This document shows positions 33,774-42,484 of a stretch of DNA of 56,797 nt, piece by piece; within the stretch, counting starts at the first letter, position 1, and each line of letters opens with the position of its first letter. The position numbers and the translations under genes were made by a program. This DNA is from Syntrophomonas sp. UBA4922 (GTDB lineage Bacteria > Bacillota > Syntrophomonadia > Syntrophomonadales > Syntrophomonadaceae): assembly GCA_002398825.1 (NCBI GenBank), contig DHBS01000032.1, forward strand, positions 108,512 through 165,308. Reading direction: 5' to 3'. A model generated the notes under the pieces. That model was not told the DNA's origin and made no database searches. It was given only the letters and a program-made list of their open reading frames with translations.

Positions 33774-35114
33774 ATGAGTAAATTTGTGGAGCGGCCCCGG
33801 TATGTTTGCTCTCTGGGAGGGGCGGTAGGAACCATTAAAGTATTGCCGCGCACCGTGCCTATTCTACACGCCGCCACCGGCTGCGGCGGGAATGTGGCCA
33901 CGGCCCTGAACCAGGCGGCGGGATATATGGGCAGCGGGTACTGCGCGGGCCAGGCCTTACCCAGCACCAATACATCCGAGCGGGAGATCGTTTTCGGCGG
34001 GGAAGAAAGGCTCAGCGAACAAATCGCCAATACCATCAAGCTGGTGGACGGAGACCTGTATTTTGTAATTACCGGATGCATGGTGGATATGATCGGAGAC
34101 AACATCCATAATTCCATTAAGCAGTTTAATGGAGGGAAGGCCCGGGTCATCGGCGCTGAAACCGGAGGATTCCGGGGGAATTACTATAAAGGCTATGAAA
34201 TCGTACTGAAGACTCTGTTTCAGGACTTTGTGGAGAAGAATCCGGCCAAAGACAAGGGGCTGGTGAATTTGTGGGGAGTGGTTCCCATTCAGGATGTATT
34301 CTGGAAAGGCAATCTCACCCTTATCAAAGACCTGCTGGTAAAACTGGGCTACCGGGTGAACACCTTTTTCGGAGAGGGAGAGACACTGGAAGACTTGCAA
34401 AATTCCGCGGCGGCTGCTTTAAACATTGTGGTGTCCGATACTTTTGGCGTGGAAGCCGCCCAGGTTTTTGAAGAAGTGCACAGTGTTCCCTACATTACCG
34501 TGCCATTTCCCATCGGCGATCATGGCAGCCAAAGATTTTTGCGGGCCATAGGAAACGCCTTGGGCATTGAAAAAGCTTTTGTAGAGAAGGTGATCAAGGA
34601 AGAACAGGCTCGCTATTACAGCTACTTCGAAAGAATCGCGGACGTTTACAGCGATCTCGATTTGCAGCGCTATGCGGTGGTAGTGGGCGATTCCAATTAC
34701 ACCCAGGCCCTGGCCAGGTTTCTGGCCGATGATTTGGGATGGCTGCCGGGCCTGGCGGTCGTAACGGATTTTCTGGATGATGAGCAAAAAGATACAGTAA
34801 GGGGTCAATTTAACGGCTATGAATCAGGGATTGAAGCTGAAGTGGTATTCGATACCGACGCTTCCAATGTGGGGAAGTATATTGCCCGGCATTGGGGGCA
34901 AAGCAGGGGGCAGCGGTATTTTGAAGGCTTCAACCCGGGGTTTATTCTGGGCAGCGCTATTGACAGGGATATTGCGGAAAAGCTGGGGGTCCCGCAGTTA
35001 ACCGTGACCTATCCCATATCCAACCGGGTGGTGCTGGACCGGGGGTATGCGGGATATAGCGGGGCTTTGAGATTGACCGAAGATATCCTGAGCGTTCTGG
35101 TGGGAAATAGATAA
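33774..35114 (+). CDS. Nitrogenase-like component 1, K-like subunit
   Basis: 446 residues of the oxidoreductase/nitrogenase component 1 family. Cys12 (YVCSLGGAVG), Cys37 (HAATGCGGN) and Cys102 (ITGCMVDMIGDN) align with the three P-cluster cysteines of NifK (70, 95, 153), with the first spacing of 25 kept exactly. FGGEERL is also conserved. No cofactor-type Cys is seen later, so I call it K-like. It starts at the ATG at 33774 with GGGAGG upstream. It is followed after 15 bases by the D-like gene. NifK proper is longer at the N-terminus. The context suggests organic-sulfur reduction, but the substrate is unknown. Confidence 0.85.
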   Translation: MSKFVERPRYVCSLGGAVGTIKVLPRTVPILHAATGCGGNVATALNQAAGYMGSGYCAGQALPSTNTSEREIVFGGEERLSEQIANTIKLVDGDLYFVITGCMVDMIGDNIHNSIKQFNGGKARVIGAETGGFRGNYYKGYEIVLKTLFQDFVEKNPAKDKGLVNLWGVVPIQDVFWKGNLTLIKDLLVKLGYRVNTFFGEGETLEDLQNSAAAALNIVVSDTFGVEAAQVFEEVHSVPYITVPFPIGDHGSQRFLRAIGNALGIEKAFVEKVIKEEQARYYSYFERIADVYSDLDLQRYAVVVGDSNYTQALARFLADDLGWLPGLAVVTDFLDDEQKDTVRGQFNGYESGIEAEVVFDTDASNVGKYIARHWGQSRGQRYFEGFNPGFILGSAIDRDIAEKLGVPQLTVTYPISNRVVLDRGYAGYSGALRLTEDILSVLVGNR

Positions 35115-35129
35115 AGGAGGGTGCCAAAG

Positions 35130-36653
35130 ATGGATTACATCAAGGAAAAAACGCCGCCCATTCGTGAAGAGCGATTAGGAGCGTGCATGGCCTTTGGAGG
35201 ATCATGCTGCGATATTTCAAATCAATCCAAGAAAGGATGTCTGTTCAACAACAACCGTACCTTCTCCCAAAGCCAGGGCTGCCAGCTAACCCTCAGCCTG
35301 GCTATCTTGAATACTATCAGAGATTCGGTCATCATCGTTCACAGCCCGATCGGGTGCGGCGCCAACCTGGTGGCCCAGGCGGGGGTGTCCAAAGGATACC
35401 AGAAGCTGAGGGATCCCAATGCTTTCGGCCTGCGCTGGATCAATACCAATCTTGATGAAGTGGATGTGATCAATGGCGGGGAAGAGAAGCTCCGGTCGGC
35501 TATTTTGTACGCGGACCGGGAATACCGGCCCAGCGCCATTATTGTTATGAATAGCTGCGTTCCGGCCCTGATCGGCGATGATATCGACACGCTTATAGAG
35601 GAATTGCAGCAGCAGGTGGCGGCCAGAATCGTTCCCGTGCACTGCGAAGGATTCAAAACCAGGATACAGGCCACGGCTTATGACGCGGTTTATCACGGCA
35701 TATTGAGGACTCTGGTGGGGATAGAAGAGGAGGAAGCAGATCCCGTCATTATTGACGAACTCGAGGAGTTAAAGAAAAGATACCGCATCAGCCGCACGGT
35801 CAATGTCCTCAATGTTTCATCCATGAGCCGCAGCGACGAGCAAGGATTGGTGAAGCTGCTGCAGTCGCTGGATCTCAACGTAAGGATACTGCCCTGCTAT
35901 GCCCATCCCGATGACTTTGAGGACTCCTTCGAAGCAGCCCTGAATGTCAGCATATGCGCCACCCACGACGATTATTTTGTGGAGCATATGAAATCAAAAT
36001 ACGGGGTTCCCTTTATTTTGAGGACCATTCCCATCGGCATTGCCAACACCAATAAGTGGCTGCTGGATATAGCCCGGTTTTTCGGGATGGAGGAGCAGGC
36101 GCAAAAGTTGATCGACAGCGAGGTCCGGGAATTAAATCAGGCTTTGGCTCCTTATCGCCAGTTTCTGCAAGGCAAAACCGCTTTTCTGGGCGGCGGTGAA
36201 ATCAGGATCATCACCACCGCGGAATTGCTCCACAGTCTGGGCATGGAGGTCCTGGGCCTGCGCGGCTTTCACTTTGACCGCTACGGGGAAGGCCTGTTGG
36301 AGGAGTTGATGGCGGAAATCCCGGAAAGCGAGAAAGCCATCATCAACATTGGAACCGGCCAGCCTTTCGAGCAGGCCAACCTTTTATCCAGGTATAAACC
36401 GGATGTGTTTGTGGGCCATCCGGGGGGCAATGGCTGGGCCAATAAACAGGGTATACCGGTCTTCCCCTTGTTCGGTCAGGCCTACGATTATATGGGTTAT
36501 GTGGGCGTTTACGAGGTGGCCCGCAGGCTCACGCGAACCCTTAAAAACACCAGTTACAGCCAGAACCTGGTTAAACATGTCAGGTTGCCCTATCGCCAGG
36601 ACTGGTATGCCGAAGATCCTTTTGCCTATATAAAACAGGATCTGGCGCTGTAA
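35130..36653 (+). CDS. Nitrogenase-like component 1, D-like subunit
   Basis: 507 residues. Cys51, Cys76 (HSPIGCGAN) and Cys143 (NSCVPALIGDD) match NifD Cys62, Cys88 and Cys154 in spacing (25 and 67 versus 26 and 66). Cys276 in LNVSICATHDDYF fits the cofactor ligand Cys275. At the place of homocitrate-cofactor ligand His442 the sequence reads LFGQAYDYMGY, so His appears replaced, possibly by Gln450. The N-terminus has extra cysteines (19, 26, 27, 37). The ATG at 35130 with AAGGAGG ten bases upstream is preferred to a GTG at 35121. With the K-like subunit it should form a heterotetramer reduced by the NifH-like protein at 55 kb. A methylthio-alkane reductase-like role is plausible. Confidence 0.85.
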   Translation: MDYIKEKTPPIREERLGACMAFGGSCCDISNQSKKGCLFNNNRTFSQSQGCQLTLSLAILNTIRDSVIIVHSPIGCGANLVAQAGVSKGYQKLRDPNAFGLRWINTNLDEVDVINGGEEKLRSAILYADREYRPSAIIVMNSCVPALIGDDIDTLIEELQQQVAARIVPVHCEGFKTRIQATAYDAVYHGILRTLVGIEEEEADPVIIDELEELKKRYRISRTVNVLNVSSMSRSDEQGLVKLLQSLDLNVRILPCYAHPDDFEDSFEAALNVSICATHDDYFVEHMKSKYGVPFILRTIPIGIANTNKWLLDIARFFGMEEQAQKLIDSEVRELNQALAPYRQFLQGKTAFLGGGEIRIITTAELLHSLGMEVLGLRGFHFDRYGEGLLEELMAEIPESEKAIINIGTGQPFEQANLLSRYKPDVFVGHPGGNGWANKQGIPVFPLFGQAYDYMGYVGVYEVARRLTRTLKNTSYSQNLVKHVRLPYRQDWYAEDPFAYIKQDLAL

Positions 36654-36713
36654 ACGGGGGAGTCAGGGAGAGTCTCCTTTCGGCAGGGAATTTACAAATA
36701 AGGAAGGTATTTC

Positions 36714-37826
36714 ATGCTCAAATGGGTGCGCGAAGCAAACCAGCGTTTATTAAGCTATTATTTCATCATTCTGTTTTTTGTTTTATGGCAGGCGGCGCCG
36801 CTGGCGGGCTGGGCCAATCCGAAGTTTATTCCGCCTCTGTCCCGGGTGCTGGAGGAGGGATGGAAGCTTATTTTGAACGGGAAACTGCAGCTAGTCAGTT
36901 CAACCCGGACCGACTTGATAGAATTGAAAGTGCCCACGTATAAAATTTGCGCTTCCACGGTCTGGGTGGTGGCCGACAAAAAAGGATTCCTGGAAAAAGA
37001 AGGCATCAAGCTGGTTTATACCGGCGAACTGATTTCCAGTCAGATTCTTCCCTCCGTATTAAACGGAAATAATGATGTAGCCACCGCCCAGCCTAATTTG
37101 CTGGCCATTGCCAAAGCGGGCGGGGCTCAGGTGACGGCGGTGGCCAGAAACCAGGTGGAGCCGTCACCGGAAGTGGACCCCATATTTCGGCATATGAGGT
37201 GGTATGTAAGACCCGAAACCGGGATCAGATCCATCTCGGACCTGAAAAACTATAAAGCCGGGGAAAAGATCAAGACCAACGGGACCGTCAACAGCTGCAA
37301 CCAGTTTCTTTTCAATACCCTGCTGGATAAGGACGGCGTACCCCGAGACAGGATCGAATGGGTTACCTTTACCAACGATATAGCAGTCATCCAGTCAACC
37401 AGTCAGGGCATTCTGGATGTGGCCCAGGTGCACCCGCCCTACTATAAATCGGCTGAGGACGCCGGCCTTATCTTAATCGCCGATTCCACCGATACGGATC
37501 TGGGAGAAGCGGCCGGGGCCAGCCTCTACTACTTCCGGAACGATTTTATCAAGAACAATCCGGAAACGGTTGAAAAGTTTGTCAAAGGAATCGTAGCCGC
37601 CCAGAGATGGAGCAACGAAAATCCGGAAGAAGCCATTCAGCTGACCGCGGAATGGATCAATGTCCCGGTTACGGGAGTGCATTATTTTGCCACAAGCTCA
37701 GAAATCAAGGAAAGCGATATTACGCCCTGGCTCAAAGATCTGGAGAACAGCGGCGCGCTTAAACCGGGGCAGGTCAAAGCTACGGATCTCATAACCCGCC
37801 AATTCGAAAAAGTATCCCTGAATTAG
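36714..37826 (+). CDS. Chimera of ABC permease N-terminus and sulfonate-type binding protein
   Basis: 370 residues. Residues 1-62 look like the start of an SsuC/TauC permease: one TM helix, then LWQAAPLAGW, NPKFIPPLSRVLEEGWKLI and the QLVSST that normally leads into the transmembrane core. At about 63-70 the chain switches to an SsuA/NMT1-type solute-binding protein lacking its signal peptide (VPTYKICASTVWVVADKKGF, IRSISDLKNYKAGEK). An internal deletion joining two adjacent genes explains this best. The product would be a membrane-tethered binding protein. No complete permease gene is found in the window. AAGGAAGG precedes the ATG. It is the third gene of the K-D operon. Confidence 0.8.
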   Translation: MLKWVREANQRLLSYYFIILFFVLWQAAPLAGWANPKFIPPLSRVLEEGWKLILNGKLQLVSSTRTDLIELKVPTYKICASTVWVVADKKGFLEKEGIKLVYTGELISSQILPSVLNGNNDVATAQPNLLAIAKAGGAQVTAVARNQVEPSPEVDPIFRHMRWYVRPETGIRSISDLKNYKAGEKIKTNGTVNSCNQFLFNTLLDKDGVPRDRIEWVTFTNDIAVIQSTSQGILDVAQVHPPYYKSAEDAGLILIADSTDTDLGEAAGASLYYFRNDFIKNNPETVEKFVKGIVAAQRWSNENPEEAIQLTAEWINVPVTGVHYFATSSEIKESDITPWLKDLENSGALKPGQVKATDLITRQFEKVSLN

Positions 37827-38056
37827 AGGGGCCGCCCGGGAGAAAAAGCAGGTGCTGCCCTAACGCCTGACAGCGAGCGGACGATGTTCCTGATCATCGC
37901 CTCAGACAGTTGCAGGCGAATCGTTCAGGCATCATAAAGGCAGGCAGGGGGGAAGGAAAACTGGCCTTCCCTCCGCCCTCCCGCCTGCCATGGCAATGGG
38001 GAAGAGAACCCCCGCCTTCCGCTGCCCGGAGGCGGCTGGGAGCAAGTGAGGTCTTT
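37827..38056 (+). other. Hairpin-rich leader before copA
   Basis: It holds two strong inverted repeats: a long one at about 37940-37990 (GGCAGGC...GGAAGG against CCTTCC...GCCTGCC) and a second at about 38010-38035 (CCGCC / GGCGG). No gene is seen. They may end the upstream operon or regulate copA. Confidence 0.5.
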
Positions 38057-40348
38057 ATGGTGGAAAACGCTACGATAAAAATATACGGCATGACTTGCAC
38101 GCTGTGCTCGGCGATCATAGAAGCCGGAGTGGAAAAACTGGCCGGCGTGGAAAAAGTCAATGTCAGTTATGCAGCGGAAAAAGCGGCCCTGCAATACGAC
38201 CCGTCAGCCGTTGAACTGGGCGAAATCAAAAAAACCATTGAAAAATTAGGATTTTTCGTTGAAGAAGGCGAACTGGCCGATTCTGGCAGCGGGTTGGACC
38301 GCAGTACCCGAGAAAGAAATAAACTGAAAAAGCAGTTTATCGTCTCGGCCATTTTGAGTTCTCCCTTGCTGCTGGCTATGATTTTGGGGGGCTTGGGATT
38401 TTGCCATGATACTTTCGATCCTTACAACCAGACTGCCTGGGGTCTCTTTGTCGAGAGTTTAAGAGTAAAAACCGCCGGCCTTCATAAATGGGAGCTTCAA
38501 CTGGCCCTGGCTACCCCGGTGCAATTTATTATGGGCTTTAATTTTTACAGGAATGCTTTCTACTCTGTAAAGCTGAGGAAGGCGACTATGGATGTGCTAG
38601 TAGTGCTGGGAACCACTGCCGCCTATTTCTACAGTCTTTATGTATCGCTTTTTGAGACAACGCTGTATTATTTCGGCATGAAAAATATATATTTTGAAGC
38701 TTCGGCGACGATTATAACCCTTATTCTGCTGGGGAATTATTTGGAGGCTCTGGCCCGGGGAAGAACCTCTACAGCCATACAAACCCTGATAGGGTTGAGG
38801 CCTAAAACCGCCAGAGTCATAAAGGGTGACAGTGAAATCGATATTCCCATCGATGAAGTGGCAGTCGGGGATATTATTATTGTCCGGCCGGGGGAAAAAA
38901 TTCCGGTGGACGCCGTTGTGCTGGAGGGGTACTCCAGCGTGGATGAATCCATGCTGACCGGAGAGAGTGTTCCGGTGGACAAACAAGTTAATGATTTTGT
39001 CACCGGGGCTTCCATAAACAAGCATGGCGCCTTAAAAATAAAAGCTCTCAAGGTAGGCAATGAAACCGTTTTAGCCCACATCATCAAGCTGGTTGAAGAC
39101 GCCCAGTCCAGTAAAGCGCCTATCCAAAGAATCGCCGACCAGGTAGCGGGGGTTTTTGTTCCGGTAGTTATTCTGGCTTCCCTGGCCACCTTCTGCATCT
39201 GGTTTTTCTTTATTTATAGCGCACAAGTATTCCTGATTGACAAGGCCATCGTAGCTGCCGTATCGGTTCTGGTCATATCCTGCCCCTGCGCTCTGGGCCT
39301 GGCCACCCCCACCGCCATCATGGTGGGAATGGGGAAGGGAGCCCAAAACGGGATCTTAATAAAAAACGGTGAAGTACTGGAGAATGTATGCAAAATAAAT
39401 ACGGTCCTGCTGGACAAAACAGGCACCATTACCACTGGTAAACTGGCGGTAAGTGATCTGCTTTTGATTGCCGGGGACGATGAGGAATTTAGTGAAAGCA
39501 GCATCTGGGAAATCGCTGCTATGGCGGAAAAAAAATCGGAGCATCCCCTAGGAACCGCCATATACCAAAAATATAAGCGCTTCTTCTCCCGGGAGGCCGC
39601 AGAGTCCCGGCGCTTTGAAGCTATTCCCGGTCAGGGCATTTATGCGCAGGGCCTGGGAAGGACCGTTTTAATCGGCACCCGGAAGTTGATGGAAGATCGC
39701 GGCGTAGCCATAGATCATGCCAAGAACCTGCTTATCCCTTTGCAAAATGCAGGCAAGACCTTCAGTTATGTGGCTGTCGACGGAAAACTGACCGCCATTA
39801 TAGCCTTTACGGATGAAATTCGGGCCCATTCCCAGGAAGCGGTGGCCCGGATGAGCAAAATGGGGCTGGAAGTGTATATGCTGACCGGCGACAATACCCA
39901 AACCGCCATGGCCATCGCCGAGCGGGTGGGCATAAAAAATGTTCTGGCGGAAGTATTGCCGGATAAAAAGGCACAAGCCGTTGAAAGTCTTAAAAAACAG
40001 GGGAAAAAGGTGGCTATGGTCGGAGACGGGATCAACGACGCCCCGGCCCTGGCGGCGGCGGATATCGGCATAGCGGTGGGAACCGGAACGGATGTGGCCA
40101 TTGAAACCGGCGATATTGTACTGTTAAAAGATGATTTAACGGCGGTTCCGGCTGCAATTCAACTGTCTTTTGCTACCATGCGCACCATCAAGCAGAACCT
40201 GTTTTGGGCGTTTATTTACAATATTATCGGCATCCCCATCGCCGCCGCCGGGTATTTGAATCCAGTCGTAGCCGCGGCCGCCATGGCCTTAAGCTCTATA
40301 TCGGTGCTGTTAAACTCCCTGCGCCTCAAAGGTTTTAGATTGAATTGA
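38057..40348 (+). CDS. copA: Copper-exporting P1B-type ATPase
   Basis: 763 residues. One N-terminal heavy-metal domain (GMTCTLC, Cys14 and Cys17), eight membrane helices, metal-site CPC at Cys409/Cys411 (SCPCALGLATPTA), phosphorylated Asp453 (DKTGT), the HP motif (SEHPLG) and GDGINDAPALA are all present. It pumps Cu(I) out of the cytoplasm. The open frame begins 49 codons earlier with low-complexity sequence, and the ATG at 38057 with GTGAGG fits the family. It is followed by a SafE/cupredoxin gene, so the two form a copper-handling unit. Confidence 0.93.
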   Translation: MVENATIKIYGMTCTLCSAIIEAGVEKLAGVEKVNVSYAAEKAALQYDPSAVELGEIKKTIEKLGFFVEEGELADSGSGLDRSTRERNKLKKQFIVSAILSSPLLLAMILGGLGFCHDTFDPYNQTAWGLFVESLRVKTAGLHKWELQLALATPVQFIMGFNFYRNAFYSVKLRKATMDVLVVLGTTAAYFYSLYVSLFETTLYYFGMKNIYFEASATIITLILLGNYLEALARGRTSTAIQTLIGLRPKTARVIKGDSEIDIPIDEVAVGDIIIVRPGEKIPVDAVVLEGYSSVDESMLTGESVPVDKQVNDFVTGASINKHGALKIKALKVGNETVLAHIIKLVEDAQSSKAPIQRIADQVAGVFVPVVILASLATFCIWFFFIYSAQVFLIDKAIVAAVSVLVISCPCALGLATPTAIMVGMGKGAQNGILIKNGEVLENVCKINTVLLDKTGTITTGKLAVSDLLLIAGDDEEFSESSIWEIAAMAEKKSEHPLGTAIYQKYKRFFSREAAESRRFEAIPGQGIYAQGLGRTVLIGTRKLMEDRGVAIDHAKNLLIPLQNAGKTFSYVAVDGKLTAIIAFTDEIRAHSQEAVARMSKMGLEVYMLTGDNTQTAMAIAERVGIKNVLAEVLPDKKAQAVESLKKQGKKVAMVGDGINDAPALAAADIGIAVGTGTDVAIETGDIVLLKDDLTAVPAAIQLSFATMRTIKQNLFWAFIYNIIGIPIAAAGYLNPVVAAAAMALSSISVLLNSLRLKGFRLN

Positions 40349-40389
40349 CGACCCTGCATTCAGCCGGGGTGACTTATGGAGGTGGTTTT

Positions 40390-41613
40390 ATGTCTGACGA
40401 AATGGGCTATGAAGTAGAAAGCGGGCATGGCGGAGTCGATCCCCAACCGGGCGGCAGTTGGAGAATGGTGAGAAGGTTGTTGGCCGGGGTGGTGGTTCTG
40501 GCCGGGCTCTATTTTGTTTTGCAGCGCTGGCTTCATTTCGATCTCTGGCAGTTTTTGAAAGATTTGTATATGCTGAAATACTTTTCCCAGCTGGGGAAAG
40601 ACGCCAGCTATGGCCTGTTGTTTGCATTGGGCGTACTGACCTCTTTTCACTGCATCGGCATGTGCGGCGGCATCACCCTTTCCCAGACCGTTCGCTATAA
40701 ACAAGATGATATACAGAAATCCTATGCCTGGCTGCTGCCCGCAGTGAAATACAACGGAGGAAGAGTCATCGCTTACACCCTGGTGGGAGCCGTGGTGGGC
40801 GGACTGGGGCAGGTGATCAGCTTTTCCGGCGTATGGAAAGGCATCATCCCCTTGCTGGGCGGCCTTTTTATGATTGTTATGGGGATTCATTTGCTGGATA
40901 TTTTTCCTTTTTTACGCAGACTCACGATCCCCATGCCCAAATTCGCCGCCCGCAAGGTGCTGGCCAATCAAGATCACGGCCCCTTTTACATTGGCTTGCT
41001 GACCGGGCTCATGCCCTGCGGGCCTTTGCAGATTGTTCAATTATATGCTTTGAGTACGCGCAGTGTGGTTTTCGGTGCCCTGTCCATGTTCGTCTTTTCC
41101 CTGGGAACCGTCCCCTTGTTATTCTCCCTGGGCGCGGTCAATTCTTTGGTGAATAAAAACAGGATCAATGCCATCCTCAAAGCCAGTGCGGCACTGGTGG
41201 TGGTTCTGGGCCTGGTCATGGTGGGGAGGGGATTGTCCCTGTCAGGCGTTATGATACACCTACCCTCTATATTGCATTCGCAAAGCATCACGGTCGAGGG
41301 AGAAGCGGCTGTAGCCAGGATCGAGGGTCCTGTTCAAACTGTGACCATATCCCTGAAGCCAGACCGCTTTGTACCCCTGGTGGTGCAAAAAGGAATTCCG
41401 GTCCACTGGATCATTCAGGTGGACGCCGAAAATCTAAACGAATGCAATAAGGCCATTCATATTCCCAAGTTTGCCATCGACCGGGAATTTTCTCCGGGCC
41501 AGAACCTGGTGGAATTTACCCCCCTGGAAAGCGGGGAATTCGTTTATACTTGCTGGATGGGGATGATCAAAAGCAAAATCATAGTAGTGGACGACCTGGC
41601 AGTTGGTTTTTAA
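40390..41613 (+). CDS. SafE/DsbD-like membrane protein fused to a cupredoxin domain
   Basis: 407 residues. An N-terminal TM segment (about 28-45) is followed by a six-helix SafE/CcdA-type domain with Cys-rich helix starts (SFHCIGMCGG and LTGLMPCGPLQ, about 85-275). The C-terminal domain (about 310-405) is a cupredoxin with candidate copper ligands Cys in NECNKAIHIP, Cys in FVYTCWMGM and the adjacent Met. Such fusions occur with copper ATPases and probably move or bind copper outside the membrane. GGAGGTGG seven bases before the ATG at 40390 decides the start. Confidence 0.85.
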   Translation: MSDEMGYEVESGHGGVDPQPGGSWRMVRRLLAGVVVLAGLYFVLQRWLHFDLWQFLKDLYMLKYFSQLGKDASYGLLFALGVLTSFHCIGMCGGITLSQTVRYKQDDIQKSYAWLLPAVKYNGGRVIAYTLVGAVVGGLGQVISFSGVWKGIIPLLGGLFMIVMGIHLLDIFPFLRRLTIPMPKFAARKVLANQDHGPFYIGLLTGLMPCGPLQIVQLYALSTRSVVFGALSMFVFSLGTVPLLFSLGAVNSLVNKNRINAILKASAALVVVLGLVMVGRGLSLSGVMIHLPSILHSQSITVEGEAAVARIEGPVQTVTISLKPDRFVPLVVQKGIPVHWIIQVDAENLNECNKAIHIPKFAIDREFSPGQNLVEFTPLESGEFVYTCWMGMIKSKIIVVDDLAVGF

Positions 41614-41637
41614 GGTTGCTGGTCGACAACCCCCTTT

Positions 41638-42456
41638 TTATTCACGCCGTATCAAAGGCAATGCAGCATTTTCCGCAAGGCGGAAACCATTCCGGCTTGC
41701 TTGAAATTCGACCAGGTGCTGGCGATAGCGATGGGGGATGAACTGGGCTTGCAGGCGGGGATTGCGCCGGGAATTGATGCTGATTTCAGTAAAATAAAGC
41801 TTCCAAAGCTCCTGGTAGCCGTCTTCTTCCGGCAGGAAGGATGCCGGGACAGTGTCTAAATCAATCAGATACCACCGGCGTTGCGGGTACGGCTTTTTTT
41901 CGGGGCTGGTTTGCCCGTCGTAAACAATGGCCCCATTTCTTTTTTGGTCGTGAATGACCCAGCGTTCGCCGGCCAGGCGTTCCGCGAAATGATCGGCGAT
42001 CAGGGGAAGAATATCATGATCGGGAGCCAGGCTGGCGTATAAAAACTTACCCTGGTCGGCGAAGCGCAGCAATCCTAAGAAACGGTGAACTTCCCGGGTG
42101 ACCTGGCAGGCTATTTTATGCAACGGATGGACCTGGGGATGAGAATGGTAAAAATCTATTTTGGAACCCATGCGAAAGCCTAAACGGAGATAGTTTAGAA
42201 TGATGTTCTCTTTGCCGGGGCAGGAAGAAAGGAAAGCATAATAGACCCGGGCCAAAGCAGCCTCCGATATTTTTTCCTCTATGGCCTTGTATACCCGGGC
42301 GGCATAATCGGGATTGCTGCACACCAGTCCGCTCTCGACCAACAGGGAGGGCTGGTAAGATTCCCGGGCATAGATGCCGTCCGCGGCTTCCTGGTAATAA
42401 TGATAATAAATACAGGTCAAAAGGCCGTCAAAGCTGCCGTCGTATAAATAATCCAC
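41638..42456 (-). CDS. DNA metabolism protein paired with a radical SAM (TIGR03915/DUF4130)
   Basis: 272 residues beginning YLYDGSFDGLLTCIYYHY, the signature start of the family. FHSHPQVHPLHKIACQVTREVHRFLGLLRF-like text lies in the middle and WYLIDLDTVP and RRNPRLQAQFIPHRYR follow later. It is always linked with the radical SAM protein upstream. Some relatives are fused to uracil-DNA-glycosylase domains, so base damage repair is presumed. It follows its partner by 28 bases and shares the LexA-controlled promoter. Confidence 0.85.
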   Translation of the reverse strand: MDYLYDGSFDGLLTCIYYHYYQEAADGIYARESYQPSLLVESGLVCSNPDYAARVYKAIEEKISEAALARVYYAFLSSCPGKENIILNYLRLGFRMGSKIDFYHSHPQVHPLHKIACQVTREVHRFLGLLRFADQGKFLYASLAPDHDILPLIADHFAERLAGERWVIHDQKRNGAIVYDGQTSPEKKPYPQRRWYLIDLDTVPASFLPEEDGYQELWKLYFTEISINSRRNPRLQAQFIPHRYRQHLVEFQASRNGFRLAENAALPLIRRE

Positions 42457-42484
42457 AGCCTTCCTCCTTTATGCAGAATAAAAA

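Noticed and set aside
33774..36653. Dark-operative protochlorophyllide or F430 (BchNB/CfbD) enzyme
   Set aside because: The presence of NifB- and NifX-like genes with shared regulation and the sulfur setting argue against it. No tetrapyrrole genes are present.
37940..38040. Further copy of the shared leader element before copA
   Set aside because: A GGAAAACTGG segment occurs, but the preceding stem arm and the following AGGC do not match.
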